NCBI GenBank assembly: GCA_027593305.1
Contig: JAQCJA010000118.1
Span: 1-10,883, forward strand
Direction: 5' to 3'
Source: a bacterium
GTDB taxonomy: Bacteria > Latescibacterota > UBA2968 > UBA8231
Length of the DNA: 10,883 bases
Part shown: positions 7,321 to 10,883 of the stretch, piece by piece
Numbering within the stretch: position 1 is the first letter of the stretch
How the letters are laid out: each line of letters begins with the position of its first letter
Program-made: the position numbers and the translations under genes
The notes under the pieces: model-generated
What the model saw: the letters and a program-made list of their open reading frames with translations, nothing else
Told to the model about the DNA's origin: nothing
Database searches by the model: none

Positions 7321-7818
7321 CTAGTTCCGCGCGCCCGGCAGGTCGGCGATAAAATCATCGGCCAACTTGCGGTTGCGTTCGGCGTCCAGCTCGGCGTTGA
7401 GAATTGCTCCGGCGGCACCAATGGCCATATCGGCGACCTCACGGCGCAATTCCACCAGAGCCGCTCGTTTCTCGGCCTGGATGGATTCCCGCGCGCGCTG
7501 TGCAGTGCGCTCGGCGTCCTCTTTCGCGGCGGCCATAACCTGCTGGCCAACTTTCTCGGCCGCCGCACGCGCTTCGCTGACGATCTGACGCGCCTGTGAC
7601 TCAGCCTCAACCAGCCTCTTCTCGTGGTCGGCCTGTTGCACCAGCGCCTCGGCGCGGGCTCGATCCGCGCTCTCGAGCGCGTCGCGGATGCTGCGTTCGC
7701 GTTCGTCGAGGGCGGCGAGCAACGGGCCCCACACCTTCGCTTTCAGCACCACGAGCACCACGACAAATGTGATGATCGTCCACAGAATCAGGCCGGGATG
7801 GGGGCTGAGCAGATCCAT
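7321..7818 (-). CDS. atpF: ATP synthase b subunit
   Basis: A 165-residue b subunit, the peripheral stalk. One N-terminal membrane helix (about residues 10-28, 'LILWTIITFVVVLVVLKAKV') is followed by the typical 'WGPLLAALDERERSIRDAL' junction, then a long Ala/Glu/Arg-rich coiled coil to about residue 140 that dimerises and binds delta. Only one b gene is present in the operon, so the stalk is expected to be a b2 homodimer rather than the b/b' pair of cyanobacteria and many alphaproteobacteria. Its ATG (7818) is one base after the atpE TAG stop (TAGCATG), which points to translational coupling; there is no strong separate ribosome site. It ends in TAG. Confidence 0.96.
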   Translation of the reverse strand: MDLLSPHPGLILWTIITFVVVLVVLKAKVWGPLLAALDERERSIRDALESADRARAEALVQQADHEKRLVEAESQARQIVSEARAAAEKVGQQVMAAAKEDAERTAQRARESIQAEKRAALVELRREVADMAIGAAGAILNAELDAERNRKLADDFIADLPGARN

Positions 7819-7819
7819 G

Positions 7820-8041
7820 CTACTTCGTCACCACCACGAGGACGCAGATGATCTCGGCCAGCAGAGCAACACCCTCGATGAGGGCAGCGGCGATGATCAT
7901 GTTCGTGCGGATGTCACCGACAGCCTCAGGCTGACGGGCAATGCCCTCCATGGCGCTGGAGGCGAGCGAGCCGATTCCGAGGCCCGCACCGATCACACCG
8001 AGGCCGGCGCCGATAGAGGCACCTAAGTATGCCAGTTCCAT
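7820..8041 (-). CDS. atpE: ATP synthase c subunit (rotor ring proteolipid)
   Basis: A 73-residue, two-helix proteolipid that forms the proton-driven rotor ring. TM1 is glycine-rich ('GASIGAGLGVIGAGLGIG', residues 7-24), the polar loop is 'ARQPEA' (35-40), and TM2 carries the ion-binding glutamate E56 in 'AALIEGVALLAEII'. The loop Arg36-to-Glu56 spacing of 20 matches the sodium-type Ilyobacter ring, but the Gln of TM1 is Ile23 here and the Ser after Glu is Gly57, so a proton-binding ring is expected. A second glutamate, E63, lies seven residues (about two turns) after E56 on a similar helix face, which is unusual. The protein ends abruptly at 'VVVTK' without the common FANP tail. A strong AGAGGA ribosome site lies 9 bases before ATG 8041, with a U-rich repeat upstream. 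It is followed after one base by atpF. Confidence 0.97.
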   Translation of the reverse strand: MELAYLGASIGAGLGVIGAGLGIGSLASSAMEGIARQPEAVGDIRTNMIIAAALIEGVALLAEIICVLVVVTK

Positions 8042-8050
8042 ATCCGTGAT

Positions 8051-8083
8051 TCCTCTCTAGTAGTTAACGAAAAATCGAAAAAT
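8051..8083 (-). promoter_or_regulatory. U-rich tandem repeat and strong ribosome site ahead of atpE
   Basis: In the 67-base atpB-atpE gap the plus strand reads CGAAAAAT twice in tandem (8068-8075 and 8076-8083), so the transcript carries two AUUUUUCG units, then UUAACUACU, then the AGAGGA ribosome site (8051-8056). This is an AT-rich island in GC-rich DNA. In E. coli a U-rich element ahead of the atpE ribosome site is known to raise translation, so the c subunit is made in the roughly tenfold excess the ring needs. The layout here suggests the same function; an internal promoter is the alternative. Confidence 0.5.
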
Positions 8084-8108
8084 GCATGCGCTTTGGATCA
8101 TTGAGGTG

Positions 8109-8918
8109 TCAATGATCCGGATGCGCCGCCATGCTCACGAACAGGGCCGTGAGCACGGTGAAGATGAAGGCTTGTACGAAGCCGATGAAGATCTCCAGGA
8201 GGTAGAGCGCCGCCGCCAACACGACAGAGGCGGGCGCCACGAAATAGCTCTTCAACATGATAATCAGGCCAAGGAACACGAGAATGGCAATGTGTCCGGC
8301 GATCATGTTGGCGAAGAGACGGATACACAGGGCGAAGGGCTTGGCCAGCATGCCGATGATCTCAATGGGGATCATGATGATCAGTAGTGGGGCTGGCAGA
8401 CCGCTTGGCACCAGATTCTTCCAGTGCCCGAAAAAACCGTTGTTGGCGATACCCGCGCCCTGAGTCACAGCAAAGGAGATCAGCGCCAGGGCCGCCGTGA
8501 CGCTGATGTTGCCCGTCGCCGTCGCCGTGTAAGGGATCAACCCGAGCATGTTGCAGTACAGGATGAAGAAGAAAGTCGTCAGGAGGTAGGGCATATACGT
8601 CCTGCCGCTTTCCCCCATGATGGGGATGATCACTTCATCGCGCAGAAACAGGATTGTCTCAAGAAAATTCCTCAGGCCCGTAGGCACGGGCCCGGGACGG
8701 CGGAAAGCAGACATCATCGTCACAATCAGCAGCGCGCTGGCAACCCACATCATCACCACGTGACGGGTGATGGACATATCAATACCGAACAACTCGAATT
8801 GCGGGAGTTCGATGTGGCCGTCAAAGACGTGGTGGGCGTTGATGAACGGGACTTCCAGAGAATTGTGGTCCAGTATATGCCCGACGACGTCGACCTGACC
8901 GTCTGCGTCTGCTGCCAT
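8109..8918 (-). CDS. atpB: ATP synthase a subunit (proton channel)
   Basis: A 269-residue a subunit, the membrane stator that carries the proton half-channels beside the c ring. Several hydrophobic helices are visible. The essential arginine is R200 in 'KPFALCIRLFANMIAGHI'. H209, E242 and Q249 occupy the places of E. coli E219, H245 and Q252; this His/Glu swap is the common arrangement outside E. coli. The roughly 45-residue N-terminal extension ('VVGHILDHNSLEVP' and 'HHVFDGHIELP', His- and Asp-rich) before 'SITRHVVMMWVASALL' recalls FCB-group a subunits; this is an impression. The start is ATG 8918 with an AGAGGGAAG ribosome site about 6 bases upstream. It stops at TGA. It follows atpI by 92 bases and precedes atpE by 67. 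Confidence 0.96.
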   Translation of the reverse strand: MAADADGQVDVVGHILDHNSLEVPFINAHHVFDGHIELPQFELFGIDMSITRHVVMMWVASALLIVTMMSAFRRPGPVPTGLRNFLETILFLRDEVIIPIMGESGRTYMPYLLTTFFFILYCNMLGLIPYTATATGNISVTAALALISFAVTQGAGIANNGFFGHWKNLVPSGLPAPLLIIMIPIEIIGMLAKPFALCIRLFANMIAGHIAILVFLGLIIMLKSYFVAPASVVLAAALYLLEIFIGFVQAFIFTVLTALFVSMAAHPDH

Positions 8919-8963
8919 CTACTTCCCTCTGTACTGCAATGGGTAATGCCGGAGCGCTAGAGC

Positions 8964-8975
8964 CAAGGTTCCTTG
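8964..8975. repeat. CAAGG-TT-CCTTG inverted repeat in the atpI-atpB gap
   Basis: The 92-base gap 8919-9010 contains a 12-base inverted repeat with 5-base arms about 45 bases before the atpB start. A TTGAAC-like hexamer lies just upstream on the minus strand, but I find no convincing -10 box at proper spacing. It could be a regulator site or an mRNA hairpin that separates accessory atpZ/atpI from the main operon, or chance. Nothing else is evident in this gap. Confidence 0.25.
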
Positions 8976-9010
8976 ACCGGGTTCAAAAATGTGCCCGCCC
9001 CAGCCCCTTG

Positions 9011-9304
9011 TCAACCTTTCCGGCCAGCAGACCTGGCAACGAGCGCAATCTCTATTCCGAGAAACACCAGATAGGCGGCAATCAGCCCCGCTGCATAGCC
9101 CACCTGATGTACGTCGCTGTACAAAAGCAGAAGGACGGACGCACCGCCGACCAGAACCAGGCGCACCATGGTTCCTCCGAGAACAGCGACCATCATCGTC
9201 CCGGGCCGATGCATCGACCAGCGCAGGCCAGCCCACGCAATGAGCGCACTTGTACCGGCGACGGCGACGCCGACGGCCGCTGCGATCCACGCATCCTGCA
9301 GCAT
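9011..9304 (-). CDS. atpI: AtpI-like ATP synthase accessory membrane protein
   Basis: A 97-residue protein with about four hydrophobic segments: residues 5-27, then about 37-62 (containing 'GGTMVRLVLVGGASVLLLL' with a Gly/Arg pattern seen in AtpI), and two more to residue 90 ('GYAAGLIAAYLVFLGIEIALV'). AtpI proteins help c-ring assembly in some bacteria, and a role in magnesium or calcium uptake together with AtpZ has been proposed. The start is the ATG at 9304, which shares one base with the atpZ TAA stop (TAATG), and an AAGGGGA ribosome site lies about 4 bases before it. The frame stays open far upstream, but that part runs in another frame through atpZ and nuoN and is not real. Sequence similarity within this family is low, so the call leans on context. 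Confidence 0.8.
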   Translation of the reverse strand: MLQDAWIAAAVGVAVAGTSALIAWAGLRWSMHRPGTMMVAVLGGTMVRLVLVGGASVLLLLYSDVHQVGYAAGLIAAYLVFLGIEIALVARSAGRKG

Positions 9305-9555
9305 TACTTCCCCTTGTCCGAACTGTGCGGTCCACCCACATCGACGAGTGTGCGATAGAGCTGATAGAAGGCTGCGACAGAACCGGCGATTCCGCCTGCG
9401 ATCAACAACCACGGAGAGGATTCGAGATAGCCGTCGAGCCACCAGCCACCGGCCGTGCACAGCGCCACTGTGACTGCGAATTGAATGCCTCCTCCCGCCA
9501 ATGCCGCCACTTGCCGCAGAGTCGAACTCGAGGGCCGCTGTTGGGGGTCCGCCAT
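9304..9555 (-). CDS. atpZ: AtpZ-like ATP synthase accessory protein (ATPase_gene1 family)
   Basis: An 83-residue protein with two membrane helices. 'LAGGGIQFAVTVALCTAGGWWLD' (about residues 18-40) and 'SPWLLIAGGIAGSVAAFYQLYRTL' (about 46-69) match the AtpZ/ATPase_gene1 (PF09527) pattern of a Gly-rich first helix, a WWLD-type turn, 'SPW' and a final Tyr-Arg. The start is taken at ATG 9555 because a GAGGGA ribosome site sits just upstream and the family N-terminus begins here; an in-frame start at 9615 would overlap the nuoN-like gene. It begins 8 bases after the nuoN-like stop and overlaps atpI by one base. It is thought to act with AtpI in Fo assembly or cation supply; the exact role is not settled. 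Confidence 0.85.
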   Translation of the reverse strand: MADPQQRPSSSTLRQVAALAGGGIQFAVTVALCTAGGWWLDGYLESSPWLLIAGGIAGSVAAFYQLYRTLVDVGGPHSSDKGK

Positions 9556-9563
9556 GGCGTCCC

Positions 9564-10883
9564 TCACCCGCCGCCAGCAGCCATTGCCGCTGCCTGAGCG
9601 ATTGGCAGCGGCCACAGCCCGAAGATGAGCAACACCGCCGCCGACAGTACAGCTGCCGCGACGGTGGCTGAGGTCGCCGGCGGTGTAGCAACGGGCAGTG
9701 GTTCATCAAAAACGACTCGTCCGGCAAAACGGATCAGACCGTACGCCAGTACCAGACCATTGGCCATCATGAACCACGACATCGCCGCATCGATACTCAG
9801 AGCGGACCACAGGGCACTGCGGCCGGCGAAAGCCAGACTGGGAGGCAGGCCCGCAAGCGCCACAAGGAACAGGCACAGAAGCACGCCCTGTCCCGGTTGG
9901 CTGCGGGCCAGGCCGCTGGCGGTGATCCCCGAGTCGTCACCGGCCAGACTGGAGACGGCGAGGCAGCCGGCGACGGCGGGTAACAGAGCCGCCAGTTGCA
10001 TCCATGTGGTCCCCGAAAACGGGTCCTCGCCAGCATGGGTCGCGATGCCCGCGAGAATGAAGCCCACGTGGGCCAGCACAGCGTAGCCCAGCAATCGTCG
10101 CAGCCGTCGCTGCGGCAGGACCAACAGGGCGCCAGCCGTTGAAGACAGCACCGCCATGAACATCAGCAGGCTGTCGAGTTCCGGCACAAGCGTCGCCAGA
10201 GGGCCCGCCACCAGCCGTCCCAGGACGATCAGGGCTGGCAGAATACCGACACTCAACGTCAGCATTGCGGCGGAAGGGGCGCTGCCAACCGAAACATCGG
10301 CCAGCCACAGATGGAAGGGCACGGCCCCGGCGCGAAGCGCCAGGCCTGCCAACAGCAGGCCACCGCCGACGGCGGCCCTGGCAGCTGTTGCCGCTGTTGG
10401 GCCAACGCTCAGCGCGTCGAAGTCCGGGCTTGCGGACGACGACCAGAGGCAGGCGATGCCCACGGCAGTCAGGACCGTGGAAACACTCGCCGGGCCGGCG
10501 AAGCGCAGGGCCGCGCGCAACCCGTGTCCGCCATCTGGTCCTGAGTCGAGCGCCTGATAGGCCAACAGGCTGATCGCACTCAGTTCGAGTCCGACAAAAA
10601 GCGTGAGCAGATCCCTGGCGCCAGCGCCGAGCATGGCGCCAAGAGTACCCAGCAGAATGAGTATGGCAGTGCCGGCTCGTCGCGACGACACTGGCGCGCC
10701 AACAGCCAGCAACGCCGACAAGACGGCGCCGCAGAGAATGAGCACGTCCGCGAAGGCTGCCAACGGGTCACCGGCGAGCCAGAGTGTATCGCTGCGCCAG
10801 GGTCGATCCCACGCGTGTAATGCCAGCGCCAGTGCTGTCAGCAACCCGAGGAGGGTAGCGTAGGCGCCGGCGCGACTGGCGCG
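9564..10883 (-). CDS. nuoN: NuoN-like antiporter-type subunit of complex I (5' end outside window)
   Basis: The frame is open to the right edge, so the gene start is missing; a TTG at 10844 is not a credible start because hydrophobic coding sequence continues upstream. About 439 residues are visible, with roughly a dozen hydrophobic helices. Family landmarks are in order: 'ARDLLTLFVGLELSAISLLA' (with the channel Glu of NuoN), 'GLALRAGAVPFHLWLADV', 'RRLRRLLGYAVLAHVGF', and 'LVALAGLPPSLAFAGRSALW'. These fit NuoN, a proton-pumping subunit of NADH-quinone oxidoreductase, or a related Mrp-type antiporter subunit. The conserved lysines are replaced: Arg for the TM7 Lys (ALRAGAVPF), Leu near 'SVGILPAL', and Arg in 'LPPSLAFAGRSALW'. 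No lysine occurs anywhere in the visible part. It ends in TGA 8 bases before atpZ, so it joins the atp operon. Confidence 0.78.
   Translation of the reverse strand, partial: RASRAGAYATLLGLLTALALALHAWDRPWRSDTLWLAGDPLAAFADVLILCGAVLSALLAVGAPVSSRRAGTAILILLGTLGAMLGAGARDLLTLFVGLELSAISLLAYQALDSGPDGGHGLRAALRFAGPASVSTVLTAVGIACLWSSSASPDFDALSVGPTAATAARAAVGGGLLLAGLALRAGAVPFHLWLADVSVGSAPSAAMLTLSVGILPALIVLGRLVAGPLATLVPELDSLLMFMAVLSSTAGALLVLPQRRLRRLLGYAVLAHVGFILAGIATHAGEDPFSGTTWMQLAALLPAVAGCLAVSSLAGDDSGITASGLARSQPGQGVLLCLFLVALAGLPPSLAFAGRSALWSALSIDAAMSWFMMANGLVLAYGLIRFAGRVVFDEPLPVATPPATSATVAAAVLSAAVLLIFGLWPLPIAQAAAMAAGGG

Noticed and set aside
7820..8041. Sodium-dependent c ring
   Set aside because: The Gln of TM1 and the Ser after the binding Glu that define sodium rings are Ile23 and Gly57 here, which fits a proton ring.
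9304..9727. Upstream extension of the AtpI-like frame through atpZ and the end of the nuoN-like gene
   Set aside because: The extension is Arg/Ser/Cys-rich out-of-frame translation; the ATG overlapping the atpZ stop with its AAGGGGA site is the proper start.
1..10883. CRISPR array, tRNA/rRNA genes, insertion sequences or prophage genes
   Set aside because: I saw no spaced repeats, RNA gene signatures, transposase motifs or terminal inverted repeats; the window is filled by the conserved genes listed.

Overview
This window is a GC-rich bacterial chromosomal segment holding a complete F1Fo ATP synthase operon on the minus strand. Read in the direction of transcription (right to left) the order is nuoN-like (cut by the right edge), atpZ-like, atpI-like, atpB, atpE, atpF, atpH, atpA, atpG, atpD, atpC, then a trans-isoprenyl diphosphate synthase gene. 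A gene cut by the left edge lies on the plus strand and converges on the synthase gene across a 40-base gap.

Right end (about 9004-10883): the last gene of a probable complex I (nuo) cluster runs directly into the ATP synthase operon. Eight bases separate the nuoN-like stop from the atpZ start, and atpZ and atpI overlap by one base. The middle (about 2395-8918) encodes the membrane a, c and b subunits, then delta, alpha, gamma, beta and epsilon in the classical order. Nucleotide-binding and ion-path residues are intact. Spacing is tight (1-92 bases); the longer gaps are atpI-atpB (92), atpH-atpA (87), atpB-atpE (67), atpG-atpD (41) and atpC to the synthase gene (40). Left end: the isoprenyl diphosphate synthase (quinone, carotenoid or other isoprenoid precursor), then the C-terminal part of a large, probably membrane-anchored glycosyltransferase-like protein that ends in an ILEI/FAM3-like ('GG') domain.

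Functionally, complex I builds the proton gradient, ATP synthase uses it, and the prenyl synthase may supply isoprenoid chains for quinones or other lipids, so the minus strand is a compact bioenergetic unit. A single b gene in a one-piece operon, a c subunit with an LIEG motif, an a subunit with an extended N-terminus, and the AtpZ/AtpI pair suggest a Gram-negative bacterium, perhaps near the FCB group (Gemmatimonadota, Latescibacterota or similar). That placement rests on remembered sequence character only and is weak.

Most of the window is conserved core metabolism, and I do not see a new defence or mobile system. The points worth a second look are: the ILEI domain in the left-edge protein; a NuoN-like subunit with no lysine at all in the visible 439 residues; a second glutamate in TM2 of the c subunit; a U-rich tandem repeat just ahead of atpE; a DDxxN second motif in the prenyl synthase; and an altered gamma-facing segment in the beta subunit. 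There is no gene-free stretch longer than 300 bases.
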